Shown one piece after another: positions 1-6,760 of a stretch of 21,006 bases of DNA. A program made the position numbers and the translations under genes. Below the pieces are notes generated by a model. It was not told where the DNA came from. It saw only the letters and a program-made list of their open reading frames with translations, and did not search any database. Source of the stretch: CAYJAP01 sp964368425 (GTDB lineage Bacteria > Bacillota > Clostridia > Christensenellales > UBA1242); NCBI GenBank assembly GCA_964368425.1, contig CAYJAP010000009.1, positions 1-21,006 on the forward strand. The letters run 5' to 3'. Within the stretch, counting starts at the first letter, position 1, and each line of letters starts with the position of its first letter.

Positions 1-48
1 GAATATAGGGCTCAAACATCGGGGCATCTTAAAACAATATATTTTCAA
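1..48 (-). CDS. spoVM: Stage V sporulation protein M (SpoVM), 5' part only
   Basis: The first 16 codons are visible before the window ends and read MKIYCFKMPRCLSPIF. Bacillus subtilis SpoVM is a 26-residue amphipathic peptide beginning MKFYTIKLPKFLGGIV (from memory). M1, K2, Y4, K7, P9, L12 and I15 match, and most other positions are conservative. Pro9 is the residue known to matter for recognition of the positively curved forespore membrane, where SpoVM anchors the SpoIVA coat platform. The start is TTG at 46-48, with a strong GGAGGAG Shine-Dalgarno at 52-58. Position supports the call: in B. subtilis the order is rsgA-rpe-thiN-spoVM, and here it follows rpe directly with thiN absent. The C-terminal 10 or so residues lie outside the window. 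The alternative is a chance short reading frame, but family match, ribosome site and synteny together make that unlikely. Confidence 0.75.
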   Translation of the reverse strand, partial: MKIYCFKMPRCLSPIF

Positions 49-51
49 AGT

Positions 52-58
52 CTCCTCC
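52..58 (-). promoter_or_regulatory. Ribosome binding site deciding the TTG start of spoVM
   Basis: GGAGGAG on the minus strand lies a few bases before the TTG at 48-46. It is close to a full anti-Shine-Dalgarno match and is the main reason to accept a TTG start for this very short gene. Confidence 0.7.
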
Positions 59-74
59 AAAAGTTAGTTTTAAT

Positions 75-82
75 ATTATATG
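75..82 (-). promoter_or_regulatory. Possible sigma-E-like -10 element for spoVM
   Basis: The octamer CATATAAT lies between the rpe terminator and spoVM. It fits the CATA-x-A-x-T shape of mother-cell sigma-E -10 elements, and B. subtilis spoVM is sigma-E dependent. No good sigma-A -35 is found 16-18 bases upstream, and there is no TG extension, unlike most other promoters here. The -35 region is also a poor sigma-E match, so this is tentative. Transcription would begin about 10 bases before the ribosome binding site. Confidence 0.35.
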
Positions 83-102
83 TGTTGAGGAAAATAAACG
101 TG

Positions 103-130
103 AAAAAAAGAGAATTATTCTCTCTTTTTT
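103..130 (-). terminator. Rho-independent terminator after rpe
   Basis: On the minus strand, A-rich arm 130-118, loop TAA (117-115) and U-rich arm 114-103 form a stem of about 12 pairs with one G-U wobble, ending in a run of seven T. It starts a few bases after the rpe stop and separates the translation operon from spoVM. Confidence 0.8.
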
Positions 131-136
131 GTTTTA

Positions 137-796
137 TTACACTGAAGTTTTAATCTGAGAAATAAACTTCTTTTTGTCTTTTTCTTTGTATAAAGCACTA
201 CCTAAAGCTACGATATCTATACCCGCTTTAACAAGTTCCGAAATGTTTTGTAAGTTAATTCCACCGTCGCCTTGAATCTTACAGTTCAATTTGTTTGCGG
301 TAATTATCTTTTTAACCTTCTTAATTCTTGCTAGACTTCCTTTTATAAACGACTGCCCACTCGCACCTGGTTCAACACTCATCACCATTATTGAATCTAT
401 ATGTGGCAGAAACCTCTCAACCTTTTCTATCGGAGTTGACGGTCTTATACTAAGTCCGAATAATATCCCACTTTTACGAACGTGCTCTATCGCCTGTAAT
501 ATCTCTAAATCGCTTTTGTAAGCCTCTAAATGGGTTATTATACGATGTAATTTTAAGTGAGTGTACTTCTTAATCATTGATAACGGACTGTCTACCATCA
601 GATGAACTTCGAGAGGTAATAACGTCTTATGGCAGAGCATGTCAACCGTGTCAATATCCAAGCGACTTCCTGGCACGAACTTTCCGTCCATTACGTCACA
701 GTGAAGGAAATCTGCTCCACTCTTTTGCATCAAAAGAGCGTATTTTACTAGATTATCCCCTTCCGGTATTAATGTACTTGCTGAAACCTTTACCAT
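137..796 (-). CDS. rpe: Ribulose-phosphate 3-epimerase
   Basis: Cytosolic pentose phosphate enzyme that interconverts D-ribulose 5-phosphate and D-xylulose 5-phosphate. The 219 residues form one TIM barrel of normal family length. Metal and catalytic residues are in place: Ser7, His32, Asp34 and Met36 in HCDVMDG, His65 in EVHLM, and Asp177 in GDGGI. The phosphate-binding end (ALGSALY) is near residue 198. Several family signatures are altered: MSVEPGASGQ where MSVNPGFGGQ is usual, and SIRPSTP where LNPATP is usual. It is therefore a divergent member, but I see no lost catalytic residue. ATG start at 796 has AGGAGA just upstream, and that site overlaps the rsgA stop (TAGGAGA), so translation is probably coupled. 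It is the last gene of the def-fmt-rlmN-rsgA-rpe operon. A related sugar-phosphate epimerase such as AlsE is a less likely alternative. Confidence 0.9.
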   Translation of the reverse strand: MVKVSASTLIPEGDNLVKYALLMQKSGADFLHCDVMDGKFVPGSRLDIDTVDMLCHKTLLPLEVHLMVDSPLSMIKKYTHLKLHRIITHLEAYKSDLEILQAIEHVRKSGILFGLSIRPSTPIEKVERFLPHIDSIMVMSVEPGASGQSFIKGSLARIKKVKKIITANKLNCKIQGDGGINLQNISELVKAGIDIVALGSALYKEKDKKKFISQIKTSV

Positions 797-808
797 AACT
801 TTCTCCTA

Positions 809-1696
809 CTAATTGTACTTATTATCATACTGTTTTTTTACTTCTTCGTACAGCTGTAAATATCTTTTATATCTTTCGCTATTTATCTTTTCACTCTCTA
901 CGCCAGCCACGACTCCGCACTCTTTTGCCTTCGTGTTTTTGTGTGAACAATTCAAGTACCTACAGCCCTCTCTGAACCCGTTAAAATCAGCGTAGTATCT
1001 CTCTAATTCTGCAGGATTTATGTCTCTTAGCTCTAGCATTGAGAACCCTGGAGTATCCGCTATGAACATATCTTCTATAACGAATATCTGACTTTCCCTC
1101 GTGGTGTGTCTGCCCCTGTCAATCTTTGCACTCAAAGTGTTTGTACTCAGCTGCAACCCACCTATTTTGTTCAGTATACTGCTTTTACCGACTGCACTTT
1201 GCCCAGCGAACGCCGTAACTTTCTCTCGCATTTTACCTTTTAGCTCGTCAATCCCCTCTCCACTAACTGCACTACATAATACTATATCAGCTATCTCTTT
1301 ATATTGTGAAGTGATTTCCTCTATAAAAGTTTTAGAAGCTATATCCGCTTTATTTATAGCGATTACTGGCTCAATACCGAGTATAACGCAGTTTATCAGT
1401 AGTTTGTCCACCAACATCAAATCAGGAGCTGGTGTATAACCGATCACTATAATAAGCTGGTCGAGGTTAGCTATCTTTGGACGAGTAATCATATTTTTTC
1501 GTGGTGCTATGTCGGTGATAACAAATTCGCCTGCAGAGTATTCGTCTTGTTGCAACTTTACGTAGTCGCCAGGAAGAATTTTTGTATCACGTTTTAGTTT
1601 ACCTCGAGATTTCGCCATAACAACATTACCGTCAAATAACACGGTAAACTTGGCAGCCATTCCCTTTAAAACTAATCCATAATTTTTTTCTATCAT
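809..1696 (-). CDS. rsgA: Small ribosomal subunit biogenesis GTPase RsgA
   Basis: Circularly permuted GTPase that binds the 30S subunit late in assembly and hydrolyses GTP on release. From the chosen start it has 295 residues: an N-terminal OB fold (about 1-75); then the permuted GTPase motifs NKAD (115-118), P-loop GQSAVGKS (165-172), GRHTT (195-199) and DTPG (214-217); then a C-terminal zinc site with Cys245, Cys250, His252 and Cys260. The open frame extends upstream to 1738, but ATG at 1696 is preferred. It gives the normal family N-terminus (MIEKNYGLVLKG), has GAGGG just upstream, and overlaps the rlmN stop as ATGA (1693-1696), a classic coupled junction. In Bacillus, prpC and prkC lie between rlmN and rsgA; here they are absent. 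Confidence 0.95.
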   Translation of the reverse strand: MIEKNYGLVLKGMAAKFTVLFDGNVVMAKSRGKLKRDTKILPGDYVKLQQDEYSAGEFVITDIAPRKNMITRPKIANLDQLIIVIGYTPAPDLMLVDKLLINCVILGIEPVIAINKADIASKTFIEEITSQYKEIADIVLCSAVSGEGIDELKGKMREKVTAFAGQSAVGKSSILNKIGGLQLSTNTLSAKIDRGRHTTRESQIFVIEDMFIADTPGFSMLELRDINPAELERYYADFNGFREGCRYLNCSHKNTKAKECGVVAGVESEKINSERYKRYLQLYEEVKKQYDNKYN

Positions 1697-2739
1697 TTTC
1701 CCTCTTTGTTGATTTCGCTGTTTCTTAGTTGCCCGCATGCTCCCAGCACGTCATCTCCCATCGAGCGACGTATAGTAGCACTAACTTTATGTTGTAAAAG
1801 AGTTGCTAAAAAGCTCTTAGTTTCTTGCTCAGAAACACCTTTTAATCCTCTTTCCGGCACTTCGTTCAGACGAATTAAGTTAACATGGCAAGGTAACCCG
1901 CGCAACAATTCCGCTAACTCTCTGGCATGTTGAGTGCTGTTATTAACGCCCTTGATAAGCGTATATTCGATGATAATTCTACGGTTCGTTCTCGCATGAT
2001 AATATCGGGCAGCATCCAGTAACGTCGCGATGCTAAAACGTCGCGCTATCGGCATTATCTGCTTTCTAACCTCATCATTACTTGCGTGTAAAGATATACA
2101 CAATGTGACACTATACCCCGCATCTGCAAGAGCCTCTATCTTTGACGGAACGCCGCAGGTAGAAACCGAGATGTTACGCACACTGATATTAAGACTGTTT
2201 TCTGAAGTAATCAACGCCAAAAATTTGATTAGATTATCGTAGTTGTCTAACGGCTCGCCCGTTCCCATTAACACAGTGTTAGTGATTTTTCGCTCTTTTA
2301 CATTACCGCCGATATCTTTATTAACCGCTATAACCTGTCCTAAAATCTCTCCAGCAGACAGGTTTCTGATGAATCCGTTCAACCCACTTGCACAAAAAGT
2401 ACAGTTCATTTTACATCCAACTTGTGTGCTGATACACAGGCTACTACCGTACTTATACTGCATCAACACGCCTTCGATGATGTTACCGTCATGGAGTTTG
2501 AATAAATACTTTATTGTTTTGTCTTTTGACACTTTTTTCTTATAGATTTCTACTGCCTGTAAGGCATAATTTTCGTCTTGTAACTTTTGCAATAAACTCT
2601 TAGGAAGATTGACTTTATCACTGTAGTTTAGTCCGTTTTGCATAGCAGTAAAAAGCTGAGAGCCTCTATACTTTGGCTCGCCCAATTTCTCTATAAAAGA
2701 GATTGTTTCTGCTAAATTTTTATCCATTAAAATCTTCAT
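1693..2739 (-). CDS. rlmN: Dual-specificity 23S rRNA/tRNA adenine-C2 methyltransferase RlmN
   Basis: Radical SAM enzyme that methylates C2 of A2503 in 23S rRNA and A37 in some tRNAs, affecting the peptidyl-transferase exit tunnel and decoding accuracy. The 348 residues are of normal length. The 4Fe-4S cluster cysteines are Cys109, Cys113 and Cys116 (CKMNCTFC), and the catalytic methyl-carrying Cys335 lies in the C-terminal ACGQLRN. The N-terminal helical domain (about 1-95) matches RlmN rather than Cfr in overall pattern. ATG start at 2739 is one base after the fmt stop, with AGGG nearby; a second ATG at residue 5 is possible. The stop overlaps the rsgA start (ATGA). A Cfr-type resistance methyltransferase was considered but the housekeeping context makes it unlikely. 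Confidence 0.95.
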   Translation of the reverse strand: MKILMDKNLAETISFIEKLGEPKYRGSQLFTAMQNGLNYSDKVNLPKSLLQKLQDENYALQAVEIYKKKVSKDKTIKYLFKLHDGNIIEGVLMQYKYGSSLCISTQVGCKMNCTFCASGLNGFIRNLSAGEILGQVIAVNKDIGGNVKERKITNTVLMGTGEPLDNYDNLIKFLALITSENSLNISVRNISVSTCGVPSKIEALADAGYSVTLCISLHASNDEVRKQIMPIARRFSIATLLDAARYYHARTNRRIIIEYTLIKGVNNSTQHARELAELLRGLPCHVNLIRLNEVPERGLKGVSEQETKSFLATLLQHKVSATIRRSMGDDVLGACGQLRNSEINKEGK

Positions 2740-2740
2740 C

Positions 2741-3676
2741 TTATTTCCCTAATACCGTCCCTACTTCAATCTTCTTGCCGTTTAAATAATCTTTCGCCGG
2801 CATCACTCTGCTATTCTCTGGCTGTATACTTGTTAGCGAGAGATATCCATCGCCAACCTTTACAATAAGCCCGTTTTTACTATCTGCATAAACAACCTCG
2901 CCGGGTTTGTGTTTTAGATTGCTATCCAGCTGAACCTCACATGCTGAATATATCTTGAGCAATTTACCAGCCAAAGTTGTAAAAGCCACTGGCCATGGGT
3001 TATATGCCCTGATACTGTTGATAATTTCTTTACTTGATAAACGGAAGTTTATGTTCCCGTCTTCCTTGGTAATTTTCTTTGTGAAAGTGGCTTTACTGTC
3101 GTCTTGTTCCGTGTAAGTTACTTTTCCGCTTTCCACCAACTTCAATGCTTTAACAATCGCCTGCGCTCCTAGCACAGCTAGTTTATCTGATACCGTTGCC
3201 GTGTTATCATCCTCGTCTATACGTATTTTATCTTGTAGTACTATCGGTCCGTCATCCATACCTATAGCTGTTTTTAGGATAGTTACTCCCGTCTCAGGTT
3301 CACCGTTTTTTATTGCGGCTTGGATAGGAGATGTGCCCCTGTAAGCTGGTAACAGACTTACGTGAATGTTGAATATTCCATAAGGTGCAATGTCGATTAT
3401 TTCCTGACTAAATAGCTGACCATAAGCACAACTTACCATAATATCCGGACGTAAAGAGCGTAGTTCTTCTACTCCCTGCGTTCGGATTTTTTCATATTGT
3501 AATACCTTTATTCCGTGCTTTACTGCCTCTTGCTTCACCGGTGGAAAAACTACCTGCTGTCCGCGTCCAGATATTTTGTCTGTCTGTGTAACAACCGCTA
3601 CGACTTCAAAGTTTTGTATCAAGGATTTTAGACTTGGTACTGCTAATTCAGGAGTTCCAAAAAAAATTACTCTCAC
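2741..3676 (-). CDS. fmt: Methionyl-tRNA formyltransferase
   Basis: Formylates initiator Met-tRNA using 10-formyl-tetrahydrofolate, the step before bacterial translation initiation. The 311 residues show an N-terminal Rossmann-type domain beginning MRVIFFGTPELAVPSL. The catalytic block IHVSLLPAYRGTSPI is near 105-119, with the active-site Asn and His, and is followed by the MDDGPIV segment carrying the catalytic Asp. The C-terminal OB-type tRNA-binding domain runs from about 205. The start is GTG at 3676, overlapping the def stop as GTGA (3673-3676), so it is probably coupled to def. Pairing with peptide deformylase is the standard bacterial arrangement: one enzyme adds the formyl group and the other removes it. 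Confidence 0.96.
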   Translation of the reverse strand: MRVIFFGTPELAVPSLKSLIQNFEVVAVVTQTDKISGRGQQVVFPPVKQEAVKHGIKVLQYEKIRTQGVEELRSLRPDIMVSCAYGQLFSQEIIDIAPYGIFNIHVSLLPAYRGTSPIQAAIKNGEPETGVTILKTAIGMDDGPIVLQDKIRIDEDDNTATVSDKLAVLGAQAIVKALKLVESGKVTYTEQDDSKATFTKKITKEDGNINFRLSSKEIINSIRAYNPWPVAFTTLAGKLLKIYSACEVQLDSNLKHKPGEVVYADSKNGLIVKVGDGYLSLTSIQPENSRVMPAKDYLNGKKIEVGTVLGK

Positions 3677-4131
3677 TGGTCTGCTTCCTTTTTCTCTTCC
3701 ATTTTATCTGTAAACAGCACTCCGTCCAGATGATCCAACTCGTGAAATATCGCTCGTGAAAAAAACCCTTTTGCTTCTTTTTCAAAGAAATTTCCATGTC
3801 TATCTTGTGCTTTTAACTTCACATAGTTAGGACGTGTCACATATCCGCTAACCCCGTCAACACTTAAACATGCTTCCAATGCAGTGTGTGTACCTTTAGT
3901 TTTTATAACTACAGGGTTGATCATTTCCAGATAAATATCGTTTACATTTACAACAGCTACTCTGCGTAATACACCTATCTGGGGTGCAGCTAGCCCACAC
4001 CCGTCATGCTTCAGCATGGTTTCTTTCATGTCATCAAGCAGTTGTGCCAAAGACGAGTCAAAAGACGTAACCGGTTTACACTGTTTACGCAAACATTCTT
4101 CACCTGTCTGAACTATTTTTCTTAGCGCCAT
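3673..4131 (-). CDS. def: Peptide deformylase
   Basis: Metal-dependent hydrolase that removes the formyl group from nascent N-termini on the ribosome. The 152 residues carry all three family motifs: motif I GCGLAAPQ (44-51), motif II EACLS (86-90) with metal ligand Cys88, and motif III HELDH (130-134) with both histidine ligands and the catalytic Glu131. Motif II has Ala where EGCLS has Gly, a mild variation. ATG at 4131 is preceded by AAAGGAGGAG, one of the strongest ribosome sites in the window. It is the first gene of the def-fmt-rlmN-rsgA-rpe operon, with a candidate promoter in the 63-base gap after priA; readthrough from priA is also possible, since no terminator is obvious there. Confidence 0.96.
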   Translation of the reverse strand: MALRKIVQTGEECLRKQCKPVTSFDSSLAQLLDDMKETMLKHDGCGLAAPQIGVLRRVAVVNVNDIYLEMINPVVIKTKGTHTALEACLSVDGVSGYVTRPNYVKLKAQDRHGNFFEKEAKGFFSRAIFHELDHLDGVLFTDKMEEKKEADQ

Positions 4132-4152
4132 GACTCCTCCTTTAACGCATTA

Positions 4153-4181
4153 ATTTTATCATAAACCACATAAAATATCTA
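4153..4181 (-). promoter_or_regulatory. Candidate promoter for the def operon
   Basis: TAGATA (4181-4176), 17-base spacer, then TAAAAT (4158-4153) preceded by TGA, which forms a TGn-extended -10. Start of transcription would be near 4146, about 15 bases before the def ATG and just ahead of its ribosome site. The -35 matches 4 of 6 bases. Confidence 0.4.
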
Positions 4182-4194
4182 GTAGTTTATAAAA

Positions 4195-6387
4195 CTAACT
4201 TAGGCTCAATGGATTTGTTTCCATAAAAATACTTATTTTGCTGTTATTCACATCATTAACCAACTGGTACATTTCTTGTAAAATAGCTTCTTCTTTTGGC
4301 AAGGAAAATCTTGTAACGATCTGGTATCTAAACTTGTTTTTTATCTTAGTTACAGGAGATTTCATAGCTTCTAAGAAATAGAAATCTTCCTTATATTTTA
4401 CTCTAATATCTTTAAAAGACATAAATAATTTATGTGTGATATCTTTCGCTATATCGTCATTTTCGCTCGATATTAGCACTCTGACAACCTTAGCGAATGG
4501 TGGAAAGTTGGTGACATTACGTAGATTTATTTCTTTGTCGAAAAACTTTTTGTAGTCATAATTAGCCGCCATCTTATAGACGAAATGACGTGGAAAATAT
4601 GTCTGTAGAATGACGTGCCCTTCTAGCTTATCTCTACCTGCTCTACCTGCTACCTGCGTAACTAGCTGGAAGGTTTTCTCTGCTGCTCTAAAATCTGAGA
4701 AATATAAACTTAGGTCAGCATTTAAAACACCAACAAATGTCACTTCGCTGAAATCGTGTCCTTTCGCTATCATCTGTGTTCCTACAAGTATGCACGGTTT
4801 ACTCTCGCTAAATTCTTTTAAAATCTTAGCATGGGCGTCTTTTGTCCTTGTAGTGTCGTTATCCATACGTAAAATCTTGACTGCAGGGAACATTTCCTGT
4901 AAATCCCGCACGACTTTTTCTGTCCCTATATTTCCCAACTTCAAGTCTTTACTTCCGCACTTCTCACATGTGTTTACCACTCTATATCTCTTGCCACAGT
5001 AATGACACTTCAACTCATTATCATAACGATGGTAAACTAATGGAACGTCGCACTGTTCGCACATAGGAATGTGTCCGCAGTTACGGCACATAATGAAAGA
5101 GGAATAACCTCTACGGTTGATGAACAACATCGCTTGACTTTTCTTTTCAACCACTTGAGATAGTTCTTCTAACAGTCTGCCTGAAAATCCACTGACGTTG
5201 CCGCCACGGAATTCTTTAACCATGTCGATAATCTCTATTGTAGGCATGTTTCTATTATTCACTCTAGTTGGTAATTCCAGCAAAGAGTATTCGCCTATCT
5301 TCGCCTTATGGTAGGTTTCTACACTAGGAGTTGCACTACCCAAGATGAGTGGACACTCATTGTACTTCGCTCGTATAACTGCAACCTCGCTGGTGTCGTA
5401 TCGGGGATTACTCTCGGATATGTACGAGTTATCGTGCTCCTCATCAATGATGATCACTCCTACGTTCTCAGTAGGTGCAAAAATAGCACTTCTAGCACCC
5501 ACAACTATCTTCGCCTCGTTACTGTATATTCGTTGCCACTGATCGTACTTTTCACCGTCACTTAATCCACTGTGCAACACAGCAATCTTGTCGCCAAATC
5601 GATTAGTAAACTGCTCTACAACTTGAGGAGTTAGCGATATCTCCGGTACAAGCATGATAGCTGTTTTTTCGTCTTCCAGCACTTTGTCTATGATATTTAA
5701 ATATGCCTCAGTCTTTCCACTTCCTGTAACACCGTGCAAAACAAAAACACCTTTTTTCTCTGTGATAACCTTATTTATTACACTCTTCTGTGCTTCCGTC
5801 AATCGGATTTTCTTATCTGCTTTTTCTTTGGTTAATGATAGCGGCGTTCGTATATTCTGTTTCCCAAATTTCCGAACAACGTTCATCTCTATCAGTTTAT
5901 TAAGAGACGCAGCCCCATATTTCTTAGACAGGTATGTTGCTTCCAGAGAACCTTTATTTTGTAACTCAAAGATAATCTTTCGCTGATTTACAGCGTTACT
6001 TCTTATATTAACATTTGCAAGTTTTTCTTCATCTAGTGAGATAAAAAAGATGTTGCTTTCCTTCGTCTTGTTATTTCTTAATTGAGACGGGATAACCAGT
6101 CTAATAGCGTCCACCATACGAATATTATATTTTTTCTTCAATTCATGACAGAGGGCAATGAGTTCTTGTTTAATCAGAGGCTTTGTGTCTAGCGCTTTTA
6201 TTACACTCTTTATTTCTTTATCGTAGTTGCTGCTTTCTTTTATGTTGATTATATAGCCCTCAATCTTACGGTTGCCGAACGGAACAAGAACCCGACTACC
6301 CACCTTAATGGATTCGTCAGGTAAAATGTAGTCAAATATTTTATCTACGTTGCTATTTTGGACATCAACGATAATCTCTGCTATCAC
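4195..6387 (-). CDS. priA: Primosomal protein N' (replication restart helicase PriA)
   Basis: Superfamily 2 3'-to-5' DNA helicase that recognises stalled forks and D-loops and reloads the replisome. The 730 residues are of normal length. In order: N-terminal DNA 3'-end binding domain (about 1-100), winged-helix region, helicase lobe 1 with Walker A GVTGSGKT (219-226) and DEEH (315-318), and a cysteine-rich zinc insertion (about 435-480, four CxxC pairs starting CRNCGHIPMC). Lobe 2 carries QVAGRAGR and is followed by the C-terminal domain. The start is GTG at 6387 with AAGGAG six bases before it. In Bacillota priA commonly sits between coaBC and def downstream of rpoZ. Here coaBC is missing, and a terminator isolates priA from rpoZ. 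Confidence 0.96.
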   Translation of the reverse strand: MIAEIIVDVQNSNVDKIFDYILPDESIKVGSRVLVPFGNRKIEGYIINIKESSNYDKEIKSVIKALDTKPLIKQELIALCHELKKKYNIRMVDAIRLVIPSQLRNNKTKESNIFFISLDEEKLANVNIRSNAVNQRKIIFELQNKGSLEATYLSKKYGAASLNKLIEMNVVRKFGKQNIRTPLSLTKEKADKKIRLTEAQKSVINKVITEKKGVFVLHGVTGSGKTEAYLNIIDKVLEDEKTAIMLVPEISLTPQVVEQFTNRFGDKIAVLHSGLSDGEKYDQWQRIYSNEAKIVVGARSAIFAPTENVGVIIIDEEHDNSYISESNPRYDTSEVAVIRAKYNECPLILGSATPSVETYHKAKIGEYSLLELPTRVNNRNMPTIEIIDMVKEFRGGNVSGFSGRLLEELSQVVEKKSQAMLFINRRGYSSFIMCRNCGHIPMCEQCDVPLVYHRYDNELKCHYCGKRYRVVNTCEKCGSKDLKLGNIGTEKVVRDLQEMFPAVKILRMDNDTTRTKDAHAKILKEFSESKPCILVGTQMIAKGHDFSEVTFVGVLNADLSLYFSDFRAAEKTFQLVTQVAGRAGRDKLEGHVILQTYFPRHFVYKMAANYDYKKFFDKEINLRNVTNFPPFAKVVRVLISSENDDIAKDITHKLFMSFKDIRVKYKEDFYFLEAMKSPVTKIKNKFRYQIVTRFSLPKEEAILQEMYQLVNDVNNSKISIFMETNPLSLS

Positions 6388-6413
6388 ACAAAACTCCTTA
6401 ATCTATCACAAGC

Positions 6414-6442
6414 AGTATACCAAAATATTATAATAATAAAAA
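6414..6442 (-). promoter_or_regulatory. Candidate promoter for priA
   Basis: TTTTTA (6442-6437), 17-base spacer, TATACT (6419-6414) with TGG immediately before it (extended -10). The -35 is weak (3 of 6), and the TG extension could compensate. It lies just downstream of the rpoZ terminator, where priA needs its own promoter. A second AT-rich match, TATAAT at 6432-6427, has no better -35. Confidence 0.4.
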
Positions 6443-6452
6443 GTGTTACATG

Positions 6453-6483
6453 AAAAAATTCTACTGTTTACACAATAGAATTT
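6453..6483 (-). terminator. Rho-independent terminator after rpoZ
   Basis: Arms 6483-6473 and 6466-6456 pair over 11 bases with one G-U wobble around a six-base loop, followed by a T run (complement of 6458-6453). It lies 18 bases after the rpoZ stop and makes rpoZ monocistronic. Confidence 0.85.
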
Positions 6484-6500
6484 CTCTACACTTTCTTTTT

Positions 6501-6680
6501 CTAGTTATATCCAAGTATTTTGCCTTCGTACAACTCCGTTATTGCTCTCGTAACTTCCTTCTCTAAAGTATCTTGTTTCAAGCTAGCCAAATACTTCGCT
6601 CTTTTTCCTACTAATATAGCTAGTACAAACGGGTTGCCTATTTTTTCTGTCATTTTATCTACTGGTGGTTCTAATAACAT
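6501..6680 (-). CDS. rpoZ: DNA-directed RNA polymerase omega subunit
   Basis: A 59-codon gene, found by reading the gap between priA and ligA. The product begins MLLEPPVDKMTEKIGNPF and continues through VGKRAKYLA to ITELYEGKIL. This is the standard omega pattern (PPxDxLxxKxxNxF...KRAxxL...A..El..GKI). Omega wraps the beta' C-terminus and aids core polymerase assembly. ATG at 6680 is preceded by AGGAGA at good spacing. The gene has its own strong promoter and its own terminator. Bacillota usually carry rpoZ between gmk and coaBC upstream of priA; here the neighbours are ligA upstream and priA downstream, so gmk and coaBC have been lost from or moved out of the string. Confidence 0.9.
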   Translation of the reverse strand: MLLEPPVDKMTEKIGNPFVLAILVGKRAKYLASLKQDTLEKEVTRAITELYEGKILGYN

Positions 6681-6716
6681 AATTATCTCCTATTTCCCTT
6701 CTGATTTCACATGGTT

Positions 6717-6745
6717 AGTATATCATAGTATTTCCTGTTTGTAAA
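6717..6745 (-). promoter_or_regulatory. Strong sigma-A-type promoter for rpoZ
   Basis: TTTACA (6745-6740), exactly 17-base spacer, TATACT (6722-6717), with TGA directly before the -10 (extended -10). Each hexamer matches 5 of 6 consensus bases. The predicted start near 6710 leaves a 30-base leader containing AGGAGA. Confidence 0.7.
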
Positions 6746-6760
6746 GTAAAACTGAGCTTA

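Noticed and set aside
1697..1738. N-terminal extension of RsgA to 1738 (14 extra residues)
   Set aside because: It lies wholly inside the end of rlmN, has no ribosome site, and is not part of the RsgA family. The ATGA overlap at 1693-1696 is the better start.
1693..2739. Cfr-type antibiotic resistance methyltransferase
   Set aside because: Housekeeping operon position and normal RlmN motifs and length; no sign of mobile context.
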